Assembly: GCA_019247075.1 (NCBI GenBank)
Contig: JAFAPR010000238.1
Location: forward strand, 1 to 47,569
Source of the DNA: Solirubrobacterales bacterium
GTDB lineage: Bacteria > Actinomycetota > Thermoleophilia > Solirubrobacterales > Solirubrobacteraceae
Length of the DNA stretch: 47,569 nucleotides
Reading direction: 5' to 3'
Each line of letters starts with the position of its first letter. Within the stretch, counting starts at the first letter, position 1. Both the position numbers and the translations under genes were made by a program. Shown here piece after piece: positions 7,938 through 16,377 of this stretch. A model generated the notes under the pieces. The model was not told the DNA's origin. It did no database searches and saw only the letters and a list, made by a program, of their open reading frames with translations.

Positions 7938-8803
7938 GCCGCTGCGGCGAGCAGGCCGTGGCGCTCGAGCAGCTGCCGTACCGCCTGCAGTTCGGCGGGG
8001 TCGAGCGCGACGTATGGAAGCCGCGGCGGGCCGACCTCGATGCCCATCAGCGACAGCGCCGCCTTGACCGAGCAGGCGAGCGGCGCGATGGTCAGCCCGC
8101 CGTAGACGTCGTGCAGGCCTCGGTCGATTTCGTGCCGGCGCTGCGGCTCGTCCACCATGCGGCGCATCTCCTCGCCCACCAGGTGGCTTGCGACCAACAC
8201 GCCGCCGGGCTCGCCAAGGTCGAGCACGTCGGCGAGCATGTCGTCGTTGCCGGCGTAGATCTGGAGGCCATCGAGCTTGGCGAGGTTGTCAGGGTTGGCC
8301 TGCTTGACGGCCGCGATTCTCTCTATCCGCCCGAGCTCCTCCAGCAGGTCGTTGGGCATGTCCTGCGCGGTCCGTTGCGGGATGTTGTAAAGCACGATCG
8401 GCAGGTCGGTGGCCTTCGCGACCTCCTCGAAGTGACGGATGAGTCCGCGGCGCGAGGGCTTGTTGTAGTAGGGGTTGACCACCAGCAGCGCATCGGGTCG
8501 CAGCTCGGTGGCGCGCTGCGCGAACGCGACCGTGTGACGGGTGTCGTTGGTGCCCACGCCGGCAACGATCGTGGACCCCGGGTGTGACCTCCTCCCCTCC
8601 TCGACACCAAGCCGGATGAGACGGAGCTTCTCCTCGTCCGAGAGCGTCGGCGCCTCGCCGGTCGTGCCGCACAGGACCAGCCCGTCGGAGCCGTGGTCGA
8701 GCAGGTGATCCATCAGGCGCACGGCGGCGTCTTCGTGGAGCTCCCCACGCGCGTCGAACGGAGTCACCATCGCGGTCAGGATTGCCCCCAACTCGGCAGC
8801 CAT
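7934..8803 (-). CDS. dapA: 4-hydroxy-tetrahydrodipicolinate synthase
   Basis: 289 aa. Condenses pyruvate with aspartate semialdehyde, the first step specific to lysine and diaminopimelate synthesis. The TIM-barrel family markers are present: GTTGEAPTLSDEE, the active-site Tyr139 in PIVLYNIP and the Schiff-base Lys167 in IAAVKQAN. ATG at 8803. It sits 89 bases downstream of dapB, and its stop overlaps the RNase J start. The gap 8804-8892 shows no terminator or recognisable riboswitch, so co-transcription with dapB is likely. Confidence 0.97.
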   Translation of the reverse strand: MAAELGAILTAMVTPFDARGELHEDAAVRLMDHLLDHGSDGLVLCGTTGEAPTLSDEEKLRLIRLGVEEGRRSHPGSTIVAGVGTNDTRHTVAFAQRATELRPDALLVVNPYYNKPSRRGLIRHFEEVAKATDLPIVLYNIPQRTAQDMPNDLLEELGRIERIAAVKQANPDNLAKLDGLQIYAGNDDMLADVLDLGEPGGVLVASHLVGEEMRRMVDEPQRRHEIDRGLHDVYGGLTIAPLACSVKAALSLMGIEVGPPRLPYVALDPAELQAVRQLLERHGLLAAAA

Positions 8804-8892
8804 TGGCGCGGATTATCGCAGGGCACCGGCCGGCCGCTTATACGGTGCGGCCTCCATCGGCTGCGACGCCGCCGGCTGCTGACGAGCTTCTC

Positions 8893-9564
8893 TTACGACA
8901 ACAAGTGCTCGAGCCCGACCAGCGGCGAGGAGGGCAGCTCGGCGATCCGCCGAATCGCCAGTAGCACGCCGGGCATGAACGATTCGCGCGCCAGGGAGTC
9001 GTGGCGGATCGTCAGCGTCTGACCTACGTCAGCGAGCAGCACCTCCTGGTGCGCGACGAGGCCGGGGAGCCGCACCGAGTGGATCGGGACCTCGAGCTGC
9101 CGGTCCGCGGCGCAGCGCATCAGCTCGGCCGTGCGGGCTGCCGTGCCGCTCGGCCGGTCGACCTTGGTCGCGTGGTGCAGCTCGATGATCTCGGCGGCTG
9201 CCATGTGCTTGGCGGCCTCGGCGGCGAAGCGCATCATCAGGACCGCGCCGATGGCGAAATTTGGCGCGACGAATACCTTCGCCCTGGCGCCCTTGAATTC
9301 CGAGAGTGCCTCCACGTCGAAGCCGGTCGTGCCGATGACCGCGTGCACCCCCGCGGAGACCGACTCGCGGGCGTTCTGAAGCGCGCTCCCCGGGACCGTG
9401 AAGTCGACCAGGACCTCGGGGCCGGCCTCGAGCGCTTCCGACACGGGGCAATCAAGCCGCGGATCTGCACGCGCGACGAGCTCCAAGTCGGCGGCCTGCT
9501 CGACCGCCCGGCAGACGGTCTTTCCCATGCGGCCCTCGGCCCCGGCGACCGCGACCTTGATCAC
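8893..9564 (-). CDS. dapB: 4-hydroxy-tetrahydrodipicolinate reductase
   Basis: 223 aa from GTG 9564. The start is set by a 4-base GTGA overlap with the stop of the upstream protease gene and by the immediate Rossmann motif VAVAGAEGRMGK. It reduces the DapA product with NAD(P)H. Other markers are VDFTVPGSA, IGTTGF, NFAIGAVLMMRF and the active-site segment ELHHATKVDRPSGTA (catalytic His-His and Lys, then the substrate-binding SGT). The C-terminal HDSLARESFMPGVLLAI is typical. Slightly shorter than the E. coli enzyme (about 270) and within the actinobacterial range. An upstream in-frame extension is read-through of the neighbouring gene in another frame. Confidence 0.96.
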   Translation of the reverse strand: MIKVAVAGAEGRMGKTVCRAVEQAADLELVARADPRLDCPVSEALEAGPEVLVDFTVPGSALQNARESVSAGVHAVIGTTGFDVEALSEFKGARAKVFVAPNFAIGAVLMMRFAAEAAKHMAAAEIIELHHATKVDRPSGTAARTAELMRCAADRQLEVPIHSVRLPGLVAHQEVLLADVGQTLTIRHDSLARESFMPGVLLAIRRIAELPSSPLVGLEHLLS

Positions 9565-10868
9565 GCTGCCGCCCCCGCGGCGGGCGCTTCCACCGCCACC
9601 GCCGCGGGGGCGACGATCGCCATGGCTTCCTCGAAGCGCGCCGCGTCCGGTCCAATCGCGGCGGCCGAGCGCCGCTCTGGAGCCCACAGCTCGCCCGCCA
9701 GCAGCGCGAGGTCTGAAAGCGTCACCGCCTCGATCCGCTCGACGATCTCATCCAATGACTCGAGCGGTGCTTCCGCCAGCACCTCCGACCCCAGCCGGCT
9801 CATGCGCGCGCCCGTGGACTCCAGCGCCAGCACCACGCGGCCCTTCAGGTTCTCCTTGGCGCGCGCGAGCTCGTCGGCGGTGGCCGGCTCCTCCAATAGC
9901 CGTTCGAGCTCGCGGCCGATCACGCCTATGGCATCGCTCAGGTTCTCGGCCCGCGTGCCGACGTACAGTCCGACCTGCCCGGAGTCCTGGTAGCCACTGG
10001 CGAACGAGTACACCGCGTAGGCGAGGCCGCGCAGCTCGCGGACCTCTTGGAACAGCCGCGACGAGCTGGTGCCACCGAAGACGGTGTCGAGCACGCGCAG
10101 CGCGTAGCGGCGCTCGTCGTGGCGGGACAGCCCAGGCGCGCCCAGGCAGACGTGGTACTGCTCGGTCTCTTTGCGCTCGAACCGCCGCCCCGGGCTGGAC
10201 GCCTCCGGCGGCGAGCCCATCGATGGGGCGGCTCTACGACGTCCATTCGGCACTCGCTCGGCGGCCAACTCCGCGAGCGTGTCGTGGTCGACGGCGCCCG
10301 CGGCCGCGATAACCACGTTCGCGGGCACATAACGCTGACGATGAAAGCGGGCGATCTCCTGCACGGAGGAGCCCGCGATTACCGCAGCGCGGCCGATGAT
10401 CGCCCGCCCCAGGGGGTGCGCGCCGAAGACCGCCTCGCCGAGCAGGTCGAAAACCTTCTCCTGCGGGTCGTCCTCGTACATCGCGATCTCCTCGAGAATC
10501 ACCGCTCGTTCCGAGTCGACCTCCTTGAGCGCCGGCCGGAAAACCATCTCGGCCATCACGTCAAAGGCTTCGGGCAGATGGGAGTCGATCACGCGCGCGT
10601 AGACCGAGGTCGTCTCCTTGCCGGTGCCCGCGTTGAGCTCCGCCCCCATCGCATCAAAGATCTGGTCGATCTGGAGCGAGCTGTACTTGGCCGAGCCCTT
10701 GAACAGCAGATGCTCGAGCAGGTGGGAGAGGCCCGCGTGCGCTTCGTCCTCGCCGCGCGAGCCCGAGCCGATCCAGATGCCGAGCGCGACCGAGCGCACC
10801 GCGTCCATCGCCTCGGTGACGACGCGGACCCCCGAGCCCAGCGTCGTCAGCCGGTGCCCGTCAGCCAC
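9561..10868 (-). CDS. M16 family zinc peptidase (processing-peptidase-like)
   Basis: 435 aa. The inverted zinc motif HLLEH is at 49-53, with the second glutamate in VILEEIAMYEDDP (about 129). This is the single-size M16B type related to mitochondrial processing peptidase beta and the actinobacterial PepR. The C-terminal half holds the inactive duplicate domain. GTG start at 10868, 17 bases after the pnp stop. Position directly after pnp and before dapB is conserved in Actinobacteria. The physiological substrate is unknown. Most of the Ala-rich tail (AVAVEAPAAGAAA) is probably disordered. Confidence 0.95.
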   Translation of the reverse strand: MADGHRLTTLGSGVRVVTEAMDAVRSVALGIWIGSGSRGEDEAHAGLSHLLEHLLFKGSAKYSSLQIDQIFDAMGAELNAGTGKETTSVYARVIDSHLPEAFDVMAEMVFRPALKEVDSERAVILEEIAMYEDDPQEKVFDLLGEAVFGAHPLGRAIIGRAAVIAGSSVQEIARFHRQRYVPANVVIAAAGAVDHDTLAELAAERVPNGRRRAAPSMGSPPEASSPGRRFERKETEQYHVCLGAPGLSRHDERRYALRVLDTVFGGTSSSRLFQEVRELRGLAYAVYSFASGYQDSGQVGLYVGTRAENLSDAIGVIGRELERLLEEPATADELARAKENLKGRVVLALESTGARMSRLGSEVLAEAPLESLDEIVERIEAVTLSDLALLAGELWAPERRSAAAIGPDAARFEEAMAIVAPAAVAVEAPAAGAAA

Positions 10869-10885
10869 GGCGCGGGCTGGGGCCG

Positions 10886-13189
10886 TCAGGAGGCCGGTCG
10901 ATCGGGGTCGCGGTCGCGCACCCGGTCGGGGTCTCTGTCGCGCACGCGCCCACGGTCGCGCGGGCCCCGCGGGCCGCGGCCATCGCGGCCCCGCTGCCCG
11001 CCAGTGCGACGAGCGTGTCCCGAGTCCCCGGTTCCCGCTGCCTGGAGCTCTGCGACCGACTTGCCCAGGATGTCGGGGTCTGAGGCCAGCCGCAACCCGA
11101 TCCGGCCGCGCTCGCGGTCGACCTCGACCACGCGCACGGCCAGCTCGTCGCCCTTGTTCAGGACCTCCTCGACGCTGGCGACCCGCCTCCCGGGTGCGAT
11201 GTTGGAGATGTGGAGCAGACCGTCGGTGCCCTTCGAGAGCTCGACGAAGGCCCCGAAGGCGGTCGTCTTCACCACCTTGCCGGTGAACTCGTCCCCCACC
11301 TCGACCTCCTTGGTCATCGCCCGGATGCGGTCGACCAGCGCGTCGCCGCGCTCACCGTCGGCGGCATACACCAGCACCTGCCCCTCGTCCGAGACGTCGA
11401 TCTGGGCCTCGAACTCCTCCTGCAGGGCGCGGATCGTCTCCCCACCCTTGCCGATGAGCAGGCCGATCTTCTCGGGGTCGATCTGGATCGTGGAGATCCG
11501 CGGGGCGTGGGCCGAGAGCTCCGACCTCGGCGCTGAAATGACCTGGCCCATCTCGTCGAGGATGAAGCCGCGCGCGACCCGGGCTTGCGCCAGCGCGTCG
11601 CGCAGGATGTCGAAGGTGACACCGGTGATCTTGATGTCCATCTGCAAGGCGGTGATCCCGCGCTCGGTGCCGGCGACCTTGAAGTCCATGTCGCCGAGGT
11701 GATCCTCGACGCCGGCGATGTCGGTGAGGACGACGTACTCGTCGCCCTCCTTGATCAGCCCCATCGCGATGCCCGCCACCGGCCGCTTGATGGGGACGCC
11801 GGCGTCCATCAGCGAGAGCGAGGAGCCGCACACGCTGGCCATCGAGCTCGAGCCGTTCGACTCGAGGATGTCGGAGACCACGCGGATGGTGTACGGGAAC
11901 TCCTCCTGGCTCGGGACCATCGGCACCAGCGCCCTCTCGGCGAGCGCGCCGTGGCCGATGTCGCGCCGCTTGGGCCCGCGCATAAAACCCGCCTCCCCGA
12001 CCGAGAACGGCGGGAAGTTGTAGTGGTGGAAGTAGCGCTTGGAGGTCTCGAGCCCGAGCGTGTCCAGGCGCATCTCCTCGCGCGTGGTGCCGAGCGCCAC
12101 TGCGCTCAGCGCCTGGGTCTGCCCGCGGGTGAACAGCGCCGACCCGTGCGCACGTGGAGCCAGCCCGACCTCGATCGAGATCGAGCGGATCTCTTCGGCG
12201 CTACGGCCGTCCGGACGCTTCTTGTGGACGGCGATCCGTTCACGGATGAGCGTCTGCTCGAGCTTGTCGAACGCGAGCTGCACCGCCGCCCGGCGCTCCA
12301 GATACCCGGCCGAAGCGGCGCCCTCACCGGAACTCGGCGCGGGCGCGTGCTCCTCGAGCACCCGCTCCTCGACAGCCTTGGTGGCAGCCTGGCGGTCGAG
12401 CTTGTCCACGACCTGGGTCGCGGCGGCGAGCTGCTCGCCGTGGGTCGACTTGATCTGCTCGTAGAGCTCCGGGTCGACCTGGGCGGCCTGGACCTCGAGC
12501 TTCTGCTTGCCTGCCTTCTCGGCGAGCTCGCGCTGTAGCGCGCACAGCTTCTTGATCTCCTCGTGGGCGATGTCGAGCGCGTCGAGTATCTCCGCCTCCG
12601 GGATCTCGTTGGCACCGGCCTCGACCATCAGGATCGCCTCCTCGGTCCCCGCCACGATCAGGTCGAGATCGGTCGCCTCGTGCAGTTCATCCTCCTGCGG
12701 GTTGATGACGAAGTTCCCGTCGACCTTGCCGATGCGCACCGCGCCGACCGGCGTGGGTAGCGGAATGTGCGAGACCATCAGGGCTGCCGAGCAACCGTTC
12801 ATTGCCAGCACGTCGTAGGGGTGGACGTGGTCGACCGAGATTGGGATCGCGACCAGCTGTGTCTCGTAACGCCATCCCTTGGGGAACAGCGGACGGATGG
12901 GACGGTCGATCAGCCGGGCGGCAAGCGTGGCCTTCTCGCCGGCACGGCCCTCCCGCTTGAAAAACGAGCCGGGAATCTTCCCGGCCGCGTACATGCGCTC
13001 CTCCACGTCGACAGTTAACGGGAGGAAATCCACCTCCCGCAGGTTGCCCGCGGTGGCTGTGCACAGAACCATCGTGTCGCCCGAGCGGACGAGCACGGCG
13101 CCGGAGGCCTGCTTGGCCAACTTGCCGGTCTCGAACGAGATCTCATTGCCCTCGATCTCGACGGACACGCGCGTAACGGCGTCAGACAT
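10886..13189 (-). CDS. pnp: Polynucleotide phosphorylase
   Basis: 767 aa. Degrades RNA 3'-5' with phosphate and can add tails; core degradosome enzyme. Two RNase PH domains flank an alpha-helical region. KH domain at about 553-610 ([14 protein letters not shown]) and S1 domain at about 620-690 ([20 protein letters not shown]). Catalytic-core segments [20 protein letters not shown] and [17 protein letters not shown] are intact. The tail after residue 715 is Gly/Arg/Asp-rich and includes a tandem VRDRDPDR repeat, probably a disordered RNA-binding tail. ATG at 13189 with a GGAAGGAAA ribosome site in a locally AT-rich leader. A hairpin precedes it. Confidence 0.98.
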   Translation of the reverse strand: MSDAVTRVSVEIEGNEISFETGKLAKQASGAVLVRSGDTMVLCTATAGNLREVDFLPLTVDVEERMYAAGKIPGSFFKREGRAGEKATLAARLIDRPIRPLFPKGWRYETQLVAIPISVDHVHPYDVLAMNGCSAALMVSHIPLPTPVGAVRIGKVDGNFVINPQEDELHEATDLDLIVAGTEEAILMVEAGANEIPEAEILDALDIAHEEIKKLCALQRELAEKAGKQKLEVQAAQVDPELYEQIKSTHGEQLAAATQVVDKLDRQAATKAVEERVLEEHAPAPSSGEGAASAGYLERRAAVQLAFDKLEQTLIRERIAVHKKRPDGRSAEEIRSISIEVGLAPRAHGSALFTRGQTQALSAVALGTTREEMRLDTLGLETSKRYFHHYNFPPFSVGEAGFMRGPKRRDIGHGALAERALVPMVPSQEEFPYTIRVVSDILESNGSSSMASVCGSSLSLMDAGVPIKRPVAGIAMGLIKEGDEYVVLTDIAGVEDHLGDMDFKVAGTERGITALQMDIKITGVTFDILRDALAQARVARGFILDEMGQVISAPRSELSAHAPRISTIQIDPEKIGLLIGKGGETIRALQEEFEAQIDVSDEGQVLVYAADGERGDALVDRIRAMTKEVEVGDEFTGKVVKTTAFGAFVELSKGTDGLLHISNIAPGRRVASVEEVLNKGDELAVRVVEVDRERGRIGLRLASDPDILGKSVAELQAAGTGDSGHARRTGGQRGRDGRGPRGPRDRGRVRDRDPDRVRDRDPDRPAS

Positions 13190-13214
13190 ATATATTCAGT
13201 TTCCTTCCTTGCCC

Positions 13215-13236
13215 CGCCCTTCGGTTACCGAGGGCG
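13215..13236 (-). other. Hairpin in the pnp leader
   Basis: The arms CGCCCT (13215-13220) and AGGGCG (13231-13236) pair perfectly, and an inner CGG/CCG extends the stem to 9 bp with one bulge and a 3-base TTA loop. It lies between dsbA-like and pnp, about 26 bases before the pnp ATG. No U-run follows, so it is not a terminator. In E. coli the pnp leader folds into a hairpin cut by RNase III as part of PNPase autoregulation; a similar role here is only an analogy. Confidence 0.45.
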
Positions 13237-13323
13237 CTTCGATTCTCTTCTTTCCGAACTCAAGGGCGATGTTAGCGGCAGGACGGCGATCCGCCCCGGG
13301 CGGCGTTCGCCCCAGCCGCTGCG

Positions 13324-13824
13324 TCAGAGTGAGTCCAGCGCTCGGTCGTCGATCCGCCCGGCCTGCATGTGACCGCGAGCAAACAAAGTCGGCGTGGTGA
13401 CGACGCCGGCCCGTACCCCGCCTCGGAAGTCGTCCTGGACCCGGGTTCTGACCGCTTCGCTGCGCCGGTCTGAGTCGAACCGCTGCACGTCGAGACCGAG
13501 GTCGCGGGCTCGTTGCCAGAGGTGAGGGTCCTCGAGCCGGCCCTGGTCGGCGAACAAGGCATCGTGCATGTCCCAGAAGCGGCCCTGTAGGGCAGCCGCC
13601 TCCGCTGCGCACGCGGCCGGCCAGGCGCGGGGGTGGCTCGAGCGCACCGGGAAATGGCGGAAAACGTGGAGTAACCCATCCCGCCGGTGCAGCCTGAGCG
13701 ACAAAGCGGCGCAGAACGGGCACTCGAAGTCACCGTACTCGATCAGCTCGACGCCGTCGGCGGGCCCGCGCGCGTGGTCGTCGGCGCAGAAGGGTGGAAG
13801 CGGCGCGGAGCGGAGGTCCCTCAA
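13324..13824 (-). CDS. Cytosolic DsbA-like thiol oxidoreductase
   Basis: About 166 aa if read from TTG 13824; a CTG at 13842 that would overlap the peroxiredoxin stop is also possible, so the start is uncertain. Thioredoxin-fold protein of the DsbA type. The active site is CPFC (35-38 from the TTG) in YGDFECPFC, followed by the helical insert (FWDMHDALFADQG) and the cis-Pro loop VTTPTLF. There is no signal peptide, so it should act in the cytoplasm, probably as a reductant or isomerase rather than an oxidase. It directly follows the peroxiredoxin gene, suggesting that the two work together. The last residues RIDDRALDSL lack a longer C-terminal helix seen in many homologues. Confidence 0.85.
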   Translation of the reverse strand: MRDLRSAPLPPFCADDHARGPADGVELIEYGDFECPFCAALSLRLHRRDGLLHVFRHFPVRSSHPRAWPAACAAEAAALQGRFWDMHDALFADQGRLEDPHLWQRARDLGLDVQRFDSDRRSEAVRTRVQDDFRGGVRAGVVTTPTLFARGHMQAGRIDDRALDSL

Positions 13825-13838
13825 GTCGGCAAAACGTC

Positions 13839-14315
13839 TCAGACCGCGGCCAAGCCGTCGAAGATCAGGTTCGCGCCCGGCAGCTCCCCTGGCGTGGGCG
13901 CCTGATAGCTCCACCGTACGACCGCGTCCGGCCCCACCACGACGAGCGCGCGCTGGGGGAACCCGCCCTGGTGATAGACGCCGAAGGCGCGACACGTCTC
14001 GCCCTTGGGCTCGAAGTCGGAGAGCTGTTCGATAGTCACGCCCAGCTGCTCGCGGAAGGCCTTCTGTGAGTAGGCGGCGTCGCACGAGACCCCGTACACC
14101 GTCGCGCCGCCGGCCTCGATGTCGCCCAGCAGCTCCTGGTAGAGGCTCAGCTGGTCAGTGCACACCGGGCTGAATGCGAACGGATAGAAGACCAGCACCG
14201 TGGTCTGACCCTCGAGATCGGCACGCGTGAAGGCGCTGCCGTCCTCGCGCCGGAGGGTGAATTCGGGCGCCGGCGCGCCGGGCGAGACCACAGCGTCGCT
14301 TTCTTGGGCAGCCAA
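13839..14315 (-). CDS. AhpE-like peroxiredoxin
   Basis: 158 aa. Reduces hydrogen peroxide and organic peroxides in the cytoplasm. The peroxidatic Cys52 sits in YPFAFSPVC, a PxxxSxxC variant of the usual PxxxTxxC; two more Cys (78 and 108) are present. The wider pattern (FTLRREDG, VLVFYPFAFSPVC, LSDFEPKG, AFGVYHQGGFPQRALVVV) resembles actinobacterial AhpE. TTG start at 14315 with GGTGAGG about 8 bases upstream, shortly after the rpsO stop. Mycobacterial AhpE relies on mycoredoxin and mycothiol; here the adjacent DsbA-like protein could be the reductase, which is inference. Confidence 0.92.
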   Translation of the reverse strand: MAAQESDAVVSPGAPAPEFTLRREDGSAFTRADLEGQTTVLVFYPFAFSPVCTDQLSLYQELLGDIEAGGATVYGVSCDAAYSQKAFREQLGVTIEQLSDFEPKGETCRAFGVYHQGGFPQRALVVVGPDAVVRWSYQAPTPGELPGANLIFDGLAAV

Positions 14316-14325
14316 GGCGCGCGCC

Positions 14326-14595
14326 TCACCGGCGCAGGCCGAGCTCCCGTATCAACGAGCGGTAGCGCCCGAGGTCCGAGCGCTGCAGGTAGGCCAGCAG
14401 CCGCCGGCGGTGCCCGACCAGCATCAACAATCCCCGACGCGAGTGGTGATCCTTGCGGTGGACGCGGAGGTGCTCGGTCAGGGCCGCGATCCGCTCTGTC
14501 AACAGGGCGACCTGTACCTCGGTGCGGCCTGTGTCGCCCGGGCTTGAGCCGAACCGCTCCACGATCTCGCGTTTACGCTCCTGGGTGACGATCAT
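14326..14595 (-). CDS. rpsO: 30S ribosomal protein S15
   Basis: 89 aa, exactly the usual length. Binds 16S rRNA in the platform of the small subunit. Contains the family signature from [19 protein letters not shown] to [17 protein letters not shown] at 14595. No Shine-Dalgarno sequence is visible before it; the leader reads CACCTTCCCCGGCC, the opposite of a purine-rich site. S15 often represses its own mRNA through leader structures, so the missing site may be meaningful. It lies between ribF and the peroxiredoxin and precedes pnp, as in many bacteria. Confidence 0.98.
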   Translation of the reverse strand: MIVTQERKREIVERFGSSPGDTGRTEVQVALLTERIAALTEHLRVHRKDHHSRRGLLMLVGHRRRLLAYLQRSDLGRYRSLIRELGLRR

Positions 14596-14632
14596 CTGAT
14601 TGGCCGGGGAAGGTGGTATTGGCGGACGATGG

Positions 14633-15511
14633 TCATGCGGAGCCCGAGGCTAGCAAGGCGCGGGTGCGCTCCACGTCGTCATGCATCTGTGTGACCAACG
14701 CGCGGGCCGAGTCAAACCGGCGCTCTCCCCGCAGCCGCTCGATGAACTGGACCCGCAGCGTGCGACCGTAGAGGTCGACCTCGCGGTCGATCAGGTAGGC
14801 CTCGATCAACACGCCGCGACCGGTGCCGAAGGTGGGACGCACGCCCACGCTCACCGCGGCCGGCACGCCGTCGGCATAGGCGGCGTAGACGCCGTGGCCG
14901 GGGTAGACGAGCGACTCGTCGGGAACGACGTTGGCGGTCGGGTAGCCGAGCGTGCGGCCACGGCGCTCGCCGGCGACCACCTCTCCCTCGGTCTGGAACG
15001 GGGCACCCAGGAAACGGGCCGCGTGCTCCACCTCGCCCGCCAGGACGAGACCACGGATGTGGCTCGAAGACACCACCTCGCCCTCGACCTCCACGAGTGG
15101 CACCACTCGCGTCTCGAAGCGGCGATCGGCGGCCAGCAGCCCCGGTTCGCCGACGGCGCGGTGCCCGAAGCGGAAGTTCTCCCCCACGGACACCAGCTCG
15201 GCGCCCAGTTGCCCCACAAGCACCTGATCGATGAACTCCTGCGGCGTCTGGTGGGCGAACCGCTGGTCGAAGCGGATCACGACCAGCTCGTCGACCCCGA
15301 GCCCCGCGATCAGCTCGGCCTTGACGGCGAGGCTGGTCAGAAGCCTCGGCGCGGCCTCCGGACGGACCACCTGCAGCGGATGGGGGTCGAAGGTCAGCAC
15401 CGTGTCGCTGTCCGCGATCACCTCCCGGTGGCCGACATGGACGCCGTCGAACTCTCCCACCGCCACCCGCCGCGGCCGGGCCCGCGCGTCCTCGAGCATC
15501 GTGGTTTGCAT
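14633..15511 (-). CDS. ribF: Bifunctional riboflavin kinase / FAD synthetase
   Basis: 292 aa from ATG 15511; a TTG at 15544 would add eleven residues and I cannot exclude it. Makes FMN and then FAD from riboflavin. The N-terminal nucleotidyltransferase domain has [13 protein letters not shown] and [13 protein letters not shown]; the SSSHIRGLV segment is the second nucleotide-binding motif. The C-terminal kinase domain has [11 protein letters not shown] and the GVYAAYADG strand. Located between truB and rpsO as in many bacteria. No clear Shine-Dalgarno sequence at 15511. No FMN riboswitch is visible upstream. Confidence 0.96.
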   Translation of the reverse strand: MQTTMLEDARARPRRVAVGEFDGVHVGHREVIADSDTVLTFDPHPLQVVRPEAAPRLLTSLAVKAELIAGLGVDELVVIRFDQRFAHQTPQEFIDQVLVGQLGAELVSVGENFRFGHRAVGEPGLLAADRRFETRVVPLVEVEGEVVSSSHIRGLVLAGEVEHAARFLGAPFQTEGEVVAGERRGRTLGYPTANVVPDESLVYPGHGVYAAYADGVPAAVSVGVRPTFGTGRGVLIEAYLIDREVDLYGRTLRVQFIERLRGERRFDSARALVTQMHDDVERTRALLASGSA

Positions 15512-15573
15512 GTGGCGGGGAAGCGTAACCCGGACGCCGGGCAACCTAGCGGCGCCCCCTGCTGCGACACCCC

Positions 15574-16371
15574 TCAGCCCCGCAGCACGACCACCGGCCG
15601 CAGCATCCCGGCTGCCGCCGGTTCCGCGACCGCGATCAGGCCGCGCTCGTCGACCAAGCGCACCGGGCCGAGGCCCGTTCCTGCCACCGCGCCACCGTGG
15701 GCGGCGGATCGGGCCGCCTCGGTGCAGAGCCGGACCGCGGGCAGGAACGACAGCGTCTCATCCAGCCCCAGGACGCGTTCCGGATCAGCTTCGGCGACGA
15801 CGAACGGCCCGATCCGCGTGCGCCGGAGCGTCTCGCAGTAGGCGTCGCCGAGATCGGCGACGAGGCTGCGAATGTACGTGCCTGACGAGCATTCGATCTC
15901 AAAGCCGCGCCGGTCGCCGTCCCGCCAGCGCTCCTCGAAGCGGTGGACGTGAACATCGCGCTCCGGCAGCTCCACCTCGGCGCCGGCGCGAGCGAGCTTG
16001 TAGGCGCGGTGGCCGGAGACCTTGAGCGCCGAGAACGCTGGCGGTCGCTGGCGCACCGTGCCGGTGGGAAGCCTCAGATCACCCTCGGGCACGCGACCGG
16101 TGTGGATGATCTCCCCTTCGGGGTCGCCCGTGCTCGAGCGGGCGCCGAAGCGCGCCGTGACCTCGTAGGTCTTGGGCAGCATGAGCAGGAATCGCTGGAC
16201 GCGCGTGGCGCGGCCGAGCAGGATCAGCAGCAGGCCGGTCGCGAAAGGGTCGAGCGCGCCGCCATGGCCCACCTTCGCTCGGCGCTCGAGAGACTGGCGG
16301 ATCCCGGCGACCGCGGCTGCCGAGGAGATCCCCTCAGGCTTGTCGAGCAGGATGAGACCGTCGCGGCGCAA
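15574..16371 (-). CDS. truB: tRNA pseudouridine-55 synthase
   Basis: 265 aa. Converts U55 of the tRNA T-loop to pseudouridine. N-terminal GLILLDKPEGISS and the catalytic Asp41 in VGHGGALDPFATG; the usual GHTGTLDP has become GHGGALDP, with the catalytic residue kept. Further motifs are KTYEVTARFG, RQRPPAFSALKVSG, RAYKLAR and CSSGTYIRSLVADLG. A TTG start at 16371 lies seven bases after the nrnA stop. The Ala/Gly-rich C-terminal part is a short PUA-like region. Confidence 0.97.
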   Translation of the reverse strand: MRRDGLILLDKPEGISSAAAVAGIRQSLERRAKVGHGGALDPFATGLLLILLGRATRVQRFLLMLPKTYEVTARFGARSSTGDPEGEIIHTGRVPEGDLRLPTGTVRQRPPAFSALKVSGHRAYKLARAGAEVELPERDVHVHRFEERWRDGDRRGFEIECSSGTYIRSLVADLGDAYCETLRRTRIGPFVVAEADPERVLGLDETLSFLPAVRLCTEAARSAAHGGAVAGTGLGPVRLVDERGLIAVAEPAAAGMLRPVVVLRG

Positions 16372-16377
16372 CCGCGC

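Noticed and set aside
8804-8892. Lysine riboswitch between dapB and dapA
   Set aside because: The 89-base gap is too short for the roughly 170-base lysine aptamer and lacks its conserved elements.
10886-11000. Direct repeats in the 3' end of pnp as a repeat element
   Set aside because: They simply encode the Arg/Asp-rich VRDRDPDR tail of PNPase; a low-complexity coding repeat.
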